From contig NZ_LT629775.1 of the NCBI RefSeq assembly GCF_900105395.1, positions 5,416,001 through 5,480,000 of the forward strand: 64,000 nt of DNA, written 5' to 3'. The translations under genes were made by a program, and so were the position numbers. Position 1 is the first letter of the stretch. The number at the start of each line of letters is the position of its first letter. This document shows positions 16,539-25,645 of the stretch, in pieces. Under the pieces are notes generated by a model. The model was not told where the DNA came from and ran no database searches. It was given only the letters and a program-made list of their open reading frames with translations. Source of the stretch: Streptomyces sp. TLI_053. Lineage in GTDB: Bacteria; Actinomycetota; Actinomycetes; Streptomycetales; Streptomycetaceae.

Positions 16539-17864
16539 ATGGTCAACCCGGCACTCGTGGACCCGGACACCGTCCGCGCGACCGCCGCCCGGGCCTGGAT
16601 CCGCGGTTGGCCGATGCTGCAGAACTACCGCACCCTCTTCACCCAGGTGCTGGACGACGCGGACCCCCGCCATGTCGGCGGCTTCGGCGTCTTCCGGCAC
16701 TACCCGCACCCGTTCACCCCGGCCGACACGGATGTCGTCACCCCCAACAACGACACCCCGTACTCCTGGGCCTGGCTCGACCTGCGGACCGAGCCGTGGG
16801 TGCTCTCGGTGCCCGCGACGGACCGCTACTACGTCCTGCCGGTGCACGAGCTGGACACCGTCTACGCCGGGTTCGTGGGCTCCCGGAGCACCGGACCGGA
16901 GGCCGCCGACCACCTGGTGGCCGGCCCGGACTGGCACGGCGAGCCGCCGCCCGGCATCAGCAGCGTGATCCGCGCCGCGACCCGGCTGGTCGGCATCGTC
17001 GGCCGCACCCGGTCCGACGGCGCCGCGCCCGACGCCGTCCGGGAGCTCGAGGCGATCCAGCGGGCCTACCGGCTGCGCCCGCTGCACGAGTACACCGGCG
17101 CCCCGGAGCCCGAGCCGGCCCCGCAACCGGTCTGGCCGGTCTGGCGCGAAGAGGCGCTGGACACCGTCGAGTTCTTCTCCTACCTCGACTTCCTGCTCGG
17201 CTTCTTCCCGGTGCTGCCCGCCGAGACCGAACTGCGCGGCCGGCTGACCGACCTCGGCGTCGACGGCCGGGGCGAGTTCGAACCGGCCGTCCTGCCCCTC
17301 GCGGTCCGCGCCGAGATCGAACGCGGCATCGCCGACGGCAAGGCCGAACTCGCCCGCGCCGCCGCCCGCACCGAGTCCTCGGTCGGGCTCTTCGGCACCC
17401 GCGACCGGATCGGCACCCGGTACCTGGACCAGGCCGTCGGCGCGCTCACCGGCCTGTACGGGCTGCCCGTCGAGGAGGCCTGGTACGGCGCCTGGCAGGC
17501 GGACAGCGAGGGGGAACGGCCGCCCGACGCGAGCCGGCACGGCCATCTGCTGCGGTTCCCGCCGGACGGGCTGCCGCCGGCCCGCTACTTCTGGTCCGTC
17601 ACCGTGTACTCGCTGCCCGGCCGCCGACTGGTCGACAACGCCCTGGACCGCTACGCGATCGGCGACCGGACCCCCGGCCTGGTCCGCGACCCGGACGGCG
17701 GTCTGACCCTGTACCTGTGCCACGAACGGCCCGCCGACCCGGACCGGGCCGCCAACTGGCTGCCCGTGCCCGACGGCCCGTTCACCGCGGTACTGCGCGT
17801 CTACGGCCCGGACGAGGCGGTGCTCGACGGCCGCTGGACACCGCCCCCGCTCGACCCGTGCTGA
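16539..17864 (+). CDS. DUF1254 domain-containing protein, copy 1
   Basis: 441 aa, no signal peptide. The N-terminal DUF1254 part includes YPHPFTPADTDVVTPNNDT and WVLSVPATDRYYVLPVHEL. The C-terminal DUF1214-like part includes YFWSVTVYSLPGRRLVDN, YAIGDRTPGLVRDPDGGL and WLPVPDGPFTAVLRVYGP. These paired domains are widespread but of unknown biochemical role. ATG 16539 (MVNPAL) follows a GGGGAGAG SD; an upstream ATG at 16512 lacks one. A paralog starts 37 nt downstream, and the two share an almost identical 3' tract, so they probably form one transcript. Confidence 0.82.
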   Translation: MVNPALVDPDTVRATAARAWIRGWPMLQNYRTLFTQVLDDADPRHVGGFGVFRHYPHPFTPADTDVVTPNNDTPYSWAWLDLRTEPWVLSVPATDRYYVLPVHELDTVYAGFVGSRSTGPEAADHLVAGPDWHGEPPPGISSVIRAATRLVGIVGRTRSDGAAPDAVRELEAIQRAYRLRPLHEYTGAPEPEPAPQPVWPVWREEALDTVEFFSYLDFLLGFFPVLPAETELRGRLTDLGVDGRGEFEPAVLPLAVRAEIERGIADGKAELARAAARTESSVGLFGTRDRIGTRYLDQAVGALTGLYGLPVEEAWYGAWQADSEGERPPDASRHGHLLRFPPDGLPPARYFWSVTVYSLPGRRLVDNALDRYAIGDRTPGLVRDPDGGLTLYLCHERPADPDRAANWLPVPDGPFTAVLRVYGPDEAVLDGRWTPPPLDPC

Positions 17865-17901
17865 CCCGAGGGCCGCCGCAGGGCCCGGGAAGGACGCCCC
17901 C

Positions 17902-19242
17902 ATGACCCAGCCCGAGCTGGAGGCGATGGCCGCCGACGCCTATGTCTACGGCTATCCGCTGGTGGCCGGCCTCACCATGCTCGACCGCTTCGTCAACGGC
18001 GGTACGGGCGTCCTGCCGCCCGCCCCGTTCAACCGCTTCGCCCACGCCGCCCGCCCCGCGGGCCCCGAGGACGACCTCGGCCGCGCCAACGTCGACGTCC
18101 TCTACTCGGTCGCCCCGCTGGACCTCTCCGAGGGGCCGCAGCTGCTGCGGGTGCCCGAGGCCGGACCGGCCTATTACGTGCTGCAGTTCGTCGACGCGTG
18201 GACCGCCAACTTCGCCTACCTCGGCAGCCGCGCCACCGGCACCGCCGCCCAGACCTGGCTGGTCGTCCCGCCCGGGTGGCACGGCACCCCGACCGACCCC
18301 GACCGGGTGATCGTCGCACCGACGACCGTCGCCGTCCTCGTCGGCCGGTTCGCCTGCGAAGGCCCGGACGACCTGCCCCGGGTGCGGGCGCTCCAGGCCG
18401 GGCTGGTGCTCGAACCGATGGAGCCGGGCGGAATCGCCGCCGGACTGCCGGCCCCGGACCCGGAGGTGCCCGAGCGGCTGGCCTTCTTCGAACGGCTCCG
18501 GGTCTGGGCGGCCGCCTTCCCCCCGGCCGGGCCCGACCGGGACTACCAGCAGCGGTTCGCGCCGCTCGGCCTGCTCGACCCCGGGCCGTCGCCGTACCGC
18601 GCGGCCGTCCCGGAGTGGACGTTCGCGCTGGCGACCGGCCTCGCCGCCGGACGCGAACGGGTCGAGGACGCCACCCGCCCGCCCGAGGACCACCCGGCCG
18701 GCGAATGGCGGGCGGCGCTCCACCTGGTCGACCACAACGTCGACTTCCTCGGCCCGGGCACCCTGGACGGCCCCGAGTGGCGGATCGTGGACCGCCGCGC
18801 CGCCTACCTGAGCCGGGCCGCCGCCGCCCGGGCCGGTCTCTGGGGCAGCCACGCCTACGAGGCGCTGTCGGCGGCCACCAGCGAGGACGCCGACGGCCGC
18901 CCGCTGGACGGCGCCCACGAGTACTCCCTCCGCTTCCCGCCGGGCGGCCTGCCGCCGGTGGCGGCCTTCTGGTCCCTCACCGTGTACGGCCTGCCCGGCC
19001 ACCGACTGGTGCCCGACCCGGGCGGCCGGTACGCGATCGGCGACCGGACCCCCGGCCTGGTCCGCGACCCGGACGGCGGTCTGACCCTGCGGCTGTGCCG
19101 CGAACGGCCCGCCGACCCGGACCGGGCCGCCAACCGGCTGCCCGTGCCCGACGGCCCGTTCACCGCGGTGCTGCGGCTCTACCGGCCGGGCCCGGCGGCC
19201 CTGGACGGGTCGTACCGCCTCCCGCCGCTGCGCCGGCGGTAG
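17902..19242 (+). CDS. DUF1254 domain-containing protein, copy 2
   Basis: 446 aa, ATG with GGAAGGA upstream. Same two-domain plan as the preceding gene: MAADAYVYGYPLVAGLTMLD, RANVDVLYSVAPLDLSEGP and YYVLQFVDAWTANFAYLGSR in the first domain, then FWSLTVYGLPGHRLVPDP and GDRTPGLVRDPDGGLTLRL at the end. The N-terminal halves of the two copies differ widely, while the last ~150 bp of coding sequence are nearly identical, which suggests recent gene conversion. No signal peptide. Function unknown. Confidence 0.82.
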   Translation: MTQPELEAMAADAYVYGYPLVAGLTMLDRFVNGGTGVLPPAPFNRFAHAARPAGPEDDLGRANVDVLYSVAPLDLSEGPQLLRVPEAGPAYYVLQFVDAWTANFAYLGSRATGTAAQTWLVVPPGWHGTPTDPDRVIVAPTTVAVLVGRFACEGPDDLPRVRALQAGLVLEPMEPGGIAAGLPAPDPEVPERLAFFERLRVWAAAFPPAGPDRDYQQRFAPLGLLDPGPSPYRAAVPEWTFALATGLAAGRERVEDATRPPEDHPAGEWRAALHLVDHNVDFLGPGTLDGPEWRIVDRRAAYLSRAAAARAGLWGSHAYEALSAATSEDADGRPLDGAHEYSLRFPPGGLPPVAAFWSLTVYGLPGHRLVPDPGGRYAIGDRTPGLVRDPDGGLTLRLCRERPADPDRAANRLPVPDGPFTAVLRLYRPGPAALDGSYRLPPLRRR

Positions 19243-19278
19243 GCGGGCGCCGGACGTCCCGCCCCGGGCGGCTGGCGC

Positions 19279-19314
19279 GGCTCGGTGGCTCAGCACGGCT
19301 CGGTGGCTCAGCAC
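19279..19314. repeat. Two perfect 18-bp tandem copies
   Basis: GGCTCGGTGGCTCAGCAC repeated head to tail, between the convergent ends of the second DUF1254 gene and the BACON fusion gene. Confidence 0.9.
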
Positions 19315-19317
19315 GGC

Positions 19318-21465
19318 TCAGTGCGGCGCGGGGCCGGTGGAGGCGGCCGGTTCGGACGGAGCGGCACTGGCCGGGGCCGGGGACGGGGTCGCCGGTCCGG
19401 TCGGGCTCGGTGCGGAGGTCGGTGGCGGCGTGGTCGGTACGGGCGTCGCGGTGGGGGTCGCGCCCCCGGTCGCGCCGCCGGTCGGGGTCGTCGTCGGGGC
19501 CGGGGCGGTCGTCGGCGGAGCGGTGGGTGCCGGGGTGCCGGACGGGGCCGGTCCGCCGGTGGGGGCGGGGCTCGGCGCGCCGGTCGGTTCGCCGGTGCCC
19601 GGCTCGGACGGGGCCGGGGTGGACCCGCCGCGGTGCTGCGGTCCGCCCTCCAGGGTGACCACGGCCTGCGAGGGCGGCAGCGCGATCCGGGCGGTCCAGC
19701 GGGTCGCCGGGGCGAGGTCCTCGTCGACGCTGACGATCACCGTGATCCGCTGCCCGGGCGCGAGCGTCCCGGAGTCGCGGCTGAGCCGCAGCCAGGACGC
19801 GTCCACCACGGCGTGCCAGCGGATCTCGGTGCCGCCGGAGTTGGTGAGGGTGAGTACCGTCCGGCTGCCGTAGTCGCCGGCCTCGACGGTCAGCAGACCG
19901 GAGGGAGCGGACGCCCCGTTCGGGGAACCGTCCGGGCCGGACGGCACGACCGCCGCCCCGCCGGCGGGGGCCGGTGCCGCGACCAGGGTGGGGCTGGCGA
20001 GCGGGGTGGCACCGTGGGCCGGGACCGGAATCAGCGGGCCCTGGATCCCGGGCAGCAACGTTTCTGCACCGAGGGGGCCCGCCCCGGCGAGCTCCATCCC
20101 GGCCACCGCCGGTCCGGCGCCCCGGGCCGGTGCCCCGCCGATCCCGCCGCCCCCGCCGGTCCCCCCGTCCGCGCCGATCACGGCGCCGAGCACCGTGCCG
20201 TCCACCGGGACGGCCGGAGCGTCCGGGCCCCGGCCCGCCGTACCGTCCGCCGCGCCCCCGGGGCGCCTCCCGCCCGCCGGCCGCCCGTCCTCCTCGACGC
20301 GGACCGAGGAGACCGCGGCGGCCGCCCCCGGCCCGCCGCCGCTCCGGTGCCCGGCCCACAGCGCGACCACGGGCGCGGCCAGGACGGCGGCCAGCACCCC
20401 GGTGGTCACCACCCGGCGCCGCACCGTGGGCCCGCGTCCGGTGTCCGGCGCGCGGTGGCGGGGGAACCCGCCCTGGTCGAAGCGGAGCCCCGGCTCGGTC
20501 ACCGGGACGGGCGTGCCCGCCCGCCGCCCGGTCGGCTCCCGGGTGGCCGGCGGCAGGAACACCAGGGTGCCCGCCGGGGAGCCGGACCCGCCCGCCGGGG
20601 AGCCGGCCCCGCCGGACCCGCCGGCCGCGGCGCCCGGGCCCCCCGGACCGGACCCCGCCCCGGCCGGCGCGGTGAGCACCGGCAGTCCGGACAGGGCCGG
20701 GCCCTGCGGCACCTCGCCCGCGACCCGCTCCGCCGTCCCCCGGCAGGTCGGGCAGTCCACCACGTGCCGCACCAGCTCGCGGCGGAGCGCCGGGCCGAGC
20801 ACCCAGTCCCGCCAGCTCTCCGCCCCGGCGCCGCCGAGCCGGTCCAGTTCGGGGCAGCTGCCCACGCCCAGCACCAGCAGGGCGGCCCTGGTCCGGTCGA
20901 CCTCGGCCCGCGCGGAGGCCAGCAGTACCCGGACGGTGTCGAAGGGCTGCCCCAGGACGGCGGCCACCTCGATCGGGCTGAGCCGGTGGCGGACGGCCAG
21001 TTCCAGCGCCTCGCGCTGCTCGGGATCGGTGCCGGCCGCCTCGGGCCAGGCCAGTGAGGCCAGCTCGCGCCGCCGCCGGACCGCCTCGGGCCCGCCCTCG
21101 CCGTCCCCGCCCGCCCGGTCCCCGGCCGTCCCCGCCGCCCAGCTCCCGCGCGCACGCCCCGCCGCACCCACAGCGCCCACCGCACCCGCGGGGCCCGCCG
21201 TACCGGTCTCCGGACCGCCCTGCGGGCCGTCCGCCAGCCGCCGCAGGCAGCAGTACCGGGCCAGCGAGTAGAGCCAGGCCCGGAGCAGCCCGGGCTCGGC
21301 CAGCCGGGCGCCGTGCCGCACCGCCAGCTCGCGTACCTCCCGCAGGGCGGCCGCCGCGGCCTCGTGCTCGCACAGCACCGAGAGGCAGTAGGTGAAGAGG
21401 CCGTCGACCTGTCGCTCGTACGCCGCGAGGACGGCGTCGCGCGGCCCTTCGGTACTCGTCGTCAC
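19318..21465 (-). CDS. Sigma-like / zinc-finger / transmembrane / BACON-domain fusion protein
   Basis: 715 aa. Residues ~1-75 resemble ECF sigma region 2 (DAVLAAYERQVDGLFTYCLS; AWLYSLARYCCLRRL). Residues ~150-200 resemble region 4 (HRLSPIEVAAVLGQPFDTVR, VLLASARAEVDRTR). An anti-sigma-like zinc finger follows at ~230-245 (HVVDCPTCRG), then one membrane helix at ~350-372 (VVTTGVLAAVLAAPVVALW) and a BACON/Ig-like domain at ~520-595 (TVLTLTNSGGTEIRW, ASWLRLSRDSGTLAPGQ). The last 120 residues are Pro/Thr/Ser-rich. The layout suggests a membrane-tethered regulator with an outer sensor; sigma activity is unproven. Start at GTG 21465, fixed by TACCGT 7 nt upstream. Confidence 0.75.
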   Translation of the reverse strand: MTTSTEGPRDAVLAAYERQVDGLFTYCLSVLCEHEAAAAALREVRELAVRHGARLAEPGLLRAWLYSLARYCCLRRLADGPQGGPETGTAGPAGAVGAVGAAGRARGSWAAGTAGDRAGGDGEGGPEAVRRRRELASLAWPEAAGTDPEQREALELAVRHRLSPIEVAAVLGQPFDTVRVLLASARAEVDRTRAALLVLGVGSCPELDRLGGAGAESWRDWVLGPALRRELVRHVVDCPTCRGTAERVAGEVPQGPALSGLPVLTAPAGAGSGPGGPGAAAGGSGGAGSPAGGSGSPAGTLVFLPPATREPTGRRAGTPVPVTEPGLRFDQGGFPRHRAPDTGRGPTVRRRVVTTGVLAAVLAAPVVALWAGHRSGGGPGAAAAVSSVRVEEDGRPAGGRRPGGAADGTAGRGPDAPAVPVDGTVLGAVIGADGGTGGGGGIGGAPARGAGPAVAGMELAGAGPLGAETLLPGIQGPLIPVPAHGATPLASPTLVAAPAPAGGAAVVPSGPDGSPNGASAPSGLLTVEAGDYGSRTVLTLTNSGGTEIRWHAVVDASWLRLSRDSGTLAPGQRITVIVSVDEDLAPATRWTARIALPPSQAVVTLEGGPQHRGGSTPAPSEPGTGEPTGAPSPAPTGGPAPSGTPAPTAPPTTAPAPTTTPTGGATGGATPTATPVPTTPPPTSAPSPTGPATPSPAPASAAPSEPAASTGPAPH

Positions 21466-21472
21466 CCGTCCG

Positions 21473-21478
21473 ACGGTA
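21473..21478 (-). promoter_or_regulatory. -10 box TACCGT of a leaderless promoter
   Basis: Seven nt before the GTG of the BACON fusion gene. Excludes the longer frame beginning at 21540. Confidence 0.5.
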
Positions 21479-21640
21479 GAGACGGCGGCGGCCCGGCCCG
21501 GGCCATTCCGCCCGGTTGTACTTCTTTCGGGTAACAACATCGCTCATTCGTGGACCGGCTCCGGCTCCGGCTCCCGCCCTCGCGCCCGTGCCCGTGCCGT
21601 CCCCGGCCCGGCCGCCCCCCGCGTTGTCGTACCCGGGCGC

Positions 21641-21646
21641 TACGGT
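21641..21646 (+). promoter_or_regulatory. -10 box TACGGT of a leaderless promoter (radA)
   Basis: Six nt before the radA ATG with no SD. Confidence 0.55.
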
Positions 21647-21652
21647 GACCGC

Positions 21653-23152
21653 ATGGCTGCCCGTACCAAGACCACCGCCAAGCCGCGCCCGGCCTACCGC
21701 TGCACCGAGTGCGGCAACCAGCTGCCCAAGTGGGTCGGCCGCTGCCCGGAGTGCAACGCCTGGGGCACGGTCGAGGAGTACGGCGCGGTGCCGATCCGGA
21801 CGACGGCCGCCGGGCCGGTCAGCTCGCCCGCCCGCCCGATCGGCCAGGTGGACGGTCAGGTGGCGACGGCCCGCTCCACCGGCGTGCCCGAGCTGGACCG
21901 GGTGCTCGGCGGCGGCCTGGTTCCGGGCGCCGTGGTGCTGCTGGCCGGCGAGCCCGGCGTCGGCAAGTCCACCCTGCTGCTCGACGTCGCCGCCAAGGCC
22001 GCCAGTGACCGGCACCGCACGCTCTACGTCACGGGTGAGGAGTCGGCCGGCCAGGTGCGGCTGCGCGCCGACCGGATCAACGCGCTCTCCGACCACCTCT
22101 ACCTGGCCGCCGAGTCCGACCTCGGCGCCGTGCTCGGCCACATCGAGGCGGTCGACCCCGGCCTGCTGATCCTGGACTCGGTGCAGACCATCGCCTCCGC
22201 CGAGCTGGACGGCGCGCCCGGCGGCCCGGCCCAGGTCCGCGAGGTGGCCGGCGCGCTGATCCGGGCCTCCAAGGACCGCGGCATGGCCACCCTGCTGGTC
22301 GGCCACGTCACCAAGGACGGCCAGATCGCGGGCCCCCGCCTGCTGGAGCACCTGGTGGACGTCGTGCTGAGCTTCGAGGGCGACCGCCACGCCCGGCTGA
22401 GGATCATCCGCGGGATCAAGAACCGCTACGGCGCGACCGACGAGGTCGGCTGCTTCGAGCTGCACGACGAGGGCATCGAGGGCCTGGCCGATCCCTCCGG
22501 CCTCTTCCTGACCAGGCGTGACAAGCCGGTGCCCGGGACGTGCCTGACCGTGACCCTGGAGGGGAAGCGCCCGCTGGTCGCCGAGGTGCAGGCGCTGATG
22601 GTCGATTCGCAGATCCCCTCGCCCCGGCGGACCACCTCCGGTCTGGAGTCGCCCCGGATCGCGATGATCCTCGCCGTGGTCGAGCGGCACGGCGGGGTCA
22701 AGCTCGGCAAGCAGGACATCTACACCGCCACCGTCGGCGGCGTGAAGCTCTCCGAGCCCTCGGCGGACCTCGCGATCGCCCTCGCGGTCGCCAGCTCCTC
22801 TTCGGACACCCCGCTGCCCAGCAACCTGGTCGCGATCGGCGAGGTCGGCCTGGCCGGCGAGGTGAGGCGGGTGACGGGTGTGCAGCGGCGGCTGGCCGAG
22901 GCGCACCGGCTGGGCTTCACCCACGCGCTCGTCCCGCCGGACCCGGGCAAGGTCCCGCCGGGCATGAAGGTGGTCGAGGTGGCGGACATCGGCGAGGCGC
23001 TGCGGGCGCTCCCGGGCCGCCGTCGGGCCGCCGCGAAGCCGAAGGGTGAGGCCCCGTCGGCGCCGCCGGCCCCCCGGGCGCACCGGCCGGCGGCCTACCC
23101 GGAGGAGGTCATGGAGGGGTGGGAGCCGCTCGACTCCGACGAACTGCGCTGA
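21653..23152 (+). CDS. radA: DNA repair protein RadA
   Basis: 499 aa RecA-like ATPase that promotes branch migration and processing of recombination intermediates. C4 zinc finger C17-x2-C20 ... C31-x2-C34 (YRCTECGNQLPKW). Walker A GEPGVGKST near residue 100, Walker B LLILDSV, and the RadA-specific KNRYGATDEVG (KNRFG-type motif). A C-terminal Lon-protease-like domain without protease residues follows (GGVKLSEPSADLAIALAVAS; IGEVGLAGEVR). The extra 45-residue Pro/Ala-rich tail is lineage-specific. disA follows 142 nt downstream, a pairing also seen in Mycobacterium. Confidence 0.96.
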   Translation: MAARTKTTAKPRPAYRCTECGNQLPKWVGRCPECNAWGTVEEYGAVPIRTTAAGPVSSPARPIGQVDGQVATARSTGVPELDRVLGGGLVPGAVVLLAGEPGVGKSTLLLDVAAKAASDRHRTLYVTGEESAGQVRLRADRINALSDHLYLAAESDLGAVLGHIEAVDPGLLILDSVQTIASAELDGAPGGPAQVREVAGALIRASKDRGMATLLVGHVTKDGQIAGPRLLEHLVDVVLSFEGDRHARLRIIRGIKNRYGATDEVGCFELHDEGIEGLADPSGLFLTRRDKPVPGTCLTVTLEGKRPLVAEVQALMVDSQIPSPRRTTSGLESPRIAMILAVVERHGGVKLGKQDIYTATVGGVKLSEPSADLAIALAVASSSSDTPLPSNLVAIGEVGLAGEVRRVTGVQRRLAEAHRLGFTHALVPPDPGKVPPGMKVVEVADIGEALRALPGRRRAAAKPKGEAPSAPPAPRAHRPAAYPEEVMEGWEPLDSDELR

Positions 23153-23294
23153 CCCAAGCCCTGTCGTTGCCGCACGCAGTTAGACTTTCCCCTGTCTCAT
23201 TGGTGATAAGGCAGTACTAAGCGACAGAGCAACAGACCGCAGGCCGGCGCCCGCCGCACGAGGCGCCCGGTACGGGGTCGACCGGAGGAGTCAC

Positions 23295-24401
23295 GTGGCA
23301 GCCAGCGACCGGGCGGACAAGTCCTCCCGCGAGGAGGCCCTGCTGCGGGCCTCCCTCACCGCCATCGCCCCCGGCACCGCACTGCGTGACGGTCTGGAGC
23401 GGGTGCTCCGGGCCAACACCGGCGGTCTGATCGTGCTCGGTTTCGACAAGACCGTCGAGCCGATCTGTACCGGCGGCTTCGTGCTGGACGTCGAGTTCAC
23501 CGCGACCCGGTTGCGCGAGCTGTGCAAGCTCGACGGTGCCGTGGTGCTGGACAAGGACATCACCAAGATCGTCCGGGCCGGCGTCCACCTGATGCCGGAC
23601 TCCACCATCCCGACCGACGAGACCGGGACCAGGCACCGCACCGCCGAGCGGGTCAACCGGCAGACCGGCTTCCCGGTGGTGGCGGTCTCGCACTCGATGC
23701 GGCTGATCGCCATGTACGTCAACGGCACCCGCCGGGTGCTGGAGGACTCCACCACCGTGCTGTCCCGCGCGAACCAGGCGCTGGCCACCCTGGAGCGCTA
23801 CAAGCTGCGCCTGGACGAGGTGGCGGGCACGCTCTCCGCACTGGAGATCGAGGACCTGGTGACGGTCCGGGACGTCACCGCCGTCGCGCAGCGGCTGGAG
23901 ATGGTCCGGCTGATCGCCACCGAGATCGCCGGCTACGTGCTGGAGCTCGGCATCGACGGCCGGCTGCTCTCGCTCCAGCTGGACGAGCTGATCGCGGGCG
24001 TTGAGCCGGAGCGCGAGCTGGTCGCCCGGGACTACTTCCCGGAGCGCGCCGCCAAGAAGGGCCGGACCGTCACCGAGGTCCTGGCCGACCTGGAGGCGCT
24101 GACCCACGCCGAGCTGCTCGACCTCACGACGGTGGCCAAGGCGCTCGGCTACTCGGGCACGCCGGAGTCGCTGGACTCGGCGGTCTCGCCGCGCGGCTAC
24201 CGGCTGCTGGCCAAGATCCCGCGCCTGCCCAACACGGTGATAGAGCGCCTGGTGGAGCACTTCGGCGGACTGCAGAAGCTGCTGGCCGCCAGCATCGACG
24301 ATCTGCAGACGGTCGAGGGCGTCGGCGAGACCCGGGCCCGCTCGGTCCGGGAGGGCCTGTCCCGCCTTGCCGAATCGTCCATCCTGGAGCGCTACGTCTG
24401 A
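23295..24401 (+). CDS. disA: DNA integrity scanning diadenylate cyclase DisA
   Basis: 368 aa. Makes c-di-AMP from two ATP while scanning DNA; branched DNA inhibits it. The DAC domain occupies ~15-150 with the catalytic DGA at 80-82 (KLDGAVVLD) and the ATP-binding RHR at 113-115 (GTRHRTAERV). A helical spine follows, then a C-terminal RuvA-type HhH domain at ~300-360 (IPRLPNTVIERLVEHFGG; LQTVEGVGETRARSVREGL). GTG start with GGAGGAG 4 nt upstream. It is the only diadenylate cyclase gene in the window. No ydaO-type c-di-AMP riboswitch was recognised elsewhere in the window. Confidence 0.96.
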   Translation: MAASDRADKSSREEALLRASLTAIAPGTALRDGLERVLRANTGGLIVLGFDKTVEPICTGGFVLDVEFTATRLRELCKLDGAVVLDKDITKIVRAGVHLMPDSTIPTDETGTRHRTAERVNRQTGFPVVAVSHSMRLIAMYVNGTRRVLEDSTTVLSRANQALATLERYKLRLDEVAGTLSALEIEDLVTVRDVTAVAQRLEMVRLIATEIAGYVLELGIDGRLLSLQLDELIAGVEPERELVARDYFPERAAKKGRTVTEVLADLEALTHAELLDLTTVAKALGYSGTPESLDSAVSPRGYRLLAKIPRLPNTVIERLVEHFGGLQKLLAASIDDLQTVEGVGETRARSVREGLSRLAESSILERYV

Positions 24402-24466
24402 TCGGACGCCGGGCCCCGGGGCCACCCGGGGCCCGGCCCCGGACCCGCAAGGCGCGGAGCATGCGG

Positions 24467-24498
24467 AAGGCCCGGACCGTTCCCACGGTCCGGGCCTT
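24467..24498. terminator. Bidirectional terminator between disA and the membrane-protein gene
   Basis: Perfect 14-bp arms AAGGCCCGGACCGT / ACGGTCCGGGCCTT with a TCCC loop, between convergent genes. Confidence 0.9.
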
Positions 24499-24521
24499 GC
24501 GCGTGGTCCGAAGGACCCGCC

Positions 24522-25463
24522 TCAGTTCTCCAGGCGGATGGGGGAGCGGGCCGAGGCCTGGCCGCCGGAGAGGCCGGTGAGGTCGGCGACCACCAGGTAG
24601 TTGCCGGCCGGGGCGGGCGCCGGGTCGGCGGTCGCGCACTGCGGCTTGCTGCGGACCCGGTCCCAGCCGAAGGTCTCGGTCAGCCCGCCGTTGGCGGGGA
24701 GCTGGACCCAGGAGCTGTTCCGGTCGGCCGGGCAGTCGCCGGAGGACCAGATGCGCTCGCCGTTGCTGGCGGTGACGGTGATCGCGGAGGCGGTCCGGCC
24801 CAGGTCCACCCGGCAGTTGGTGGCGGAGGAGTTGTTGATGGTCAGCGCCAGCTTGGGCTTGTCCTTGGGCTGGTAGGAGTTCTGGGCGCTGGCCAGATTG
24901 AGCGTCACCTGGGAGGAGGCGCAGACCGGCAGGGCCATGATCTCGGTGGTGTTCACCGGAGGCTGGCCGCCGTTGCCGCCCGCACCGCCGGTACCGGCCG
25001 GAGTGCCGCCGCCCGAGCCGCCCGCGCCCGTGGCGCCGCTGCCGCCCGTGCCGCCGGCGCCGCCCGCCGCTCCGCCGCCAGCCGCCCCGCCGGTGGCGGG
25101 TGCCGGGGCAGCGCCGCCGCCGGTCGTGCCGCCGGTGCTCAGGCTGACGTCCCCGCCTCCGGAGCCGCCCACCGCGCCGCCGGAGGCACTGCCGCCGCCG
25201 CTGCCGCTGCCGGGCCGGGAGTTGTTGGCCGGTCCGCTCGGCGAGGCGCCCGGCGTGATCGCCTGGGCGGGCGTCTGGTTCTGGGACTGGGTCGGTACGG
25301 CCTGTGCGGCCTTGTCCTTCGCTCCGTCGCCACCCCCGCCCTGATCGGTCATCAGCCAGATGACGAGGGCGGCGACCGCGACGGCGGCGACGATCACGAC
25401 GACGCGCCGACGCCAGTAGATCGAGGCCGGCAGCGGTCCTACGGGTTGACGGAGAGAGGGCAC
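24522..25463 (-). CDS. Membrane-anchored protein with Gly-rich linker and extracytoplasmic domain
   Basis: 313 aa. One N-terminal membrane helix at ~20-39 (VVVIVAAVAVAALVIWLM) preceded by WRRR, so the C-terminus is outside. A Gly/Ser/Ala-rich linker spans ~45-170. A compact domain at ~175-313 has four Cys (LPVCASS; ATNCRVDLG; SSGDCPADRN; KPQCATAD) that could form two disulfides, and ends in a beta-rich YLVVADLTGLSGG. Function unknown. M. tuberculosis also has a membrane protein gene after disA. The GTG at 25463 is preferred over TTG 25469 because TAGAGT lies 6 nt before it, implying leaderless translation. Confidence 0.75.
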   Translation of the reverse strand: MPSLRQPVGPLPASIYWRRRVVVIVAAVAVAALVIWLMTDQGGGGDGAKDKAAQAVPTQSQNQTPAQAITPGASPSGPANNSRPGSGSGGGSASGGAVGGSGGGDVSLSTGGTTGGGAAPAPATGGAAGGGAAGGAGGTGGSGATGAGGSGGGTPAGTGGAGGNGGQPPVNTTEIMALPVCASSQVTLNLASAQNSYQPKDKPKLALTINNSSATNCRVDLGRTASAITVTASNGERIWSSGDCPADRNSSWVQLPANGGLTETFGWDRVRSKPQCATADPAPAPAGNYLVVADLTGLSGGQASARSPIRLEN

Positions 25464-25469
25464 GCCCAA

Positions 25470-25475
25470 ACTCTA
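25470..25475 (-). promoter_or_regulatory. -10 box TAGAGT of a leaderless promoter
   Basis: Six nt before the GTG at 25463; decides between two candidate starts. Confidence 0.55.
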
Positions 25476-25645
25476 CGAGACAGTGTGTGCCCCTTGACGC
25501 ACCAACACCGCACAGTCACCCCTTCCTTCACATGATCCGCCATTTGCGCCGTTCGGGCGAGGCTGAATGGGGTGTTTTGCACGCTGAAGCGGAACCCGAT
25601 GATCCACTTCGGTGGCCGGGTCGGGCGTGGGAGGATCGAAGGGCC

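Noticed and set aside
19160..23083. Very long open frames opposite or out of frame with the BACON fusion and radA genes (up to 1307 codons)
   Set aside because: They are antisense or shifted shadows produced by high GC and GC3 bias. Their translations are Arg/Gly/Pro/Ala low complexity without motifs, while the opposite strand gives clear family proteins.
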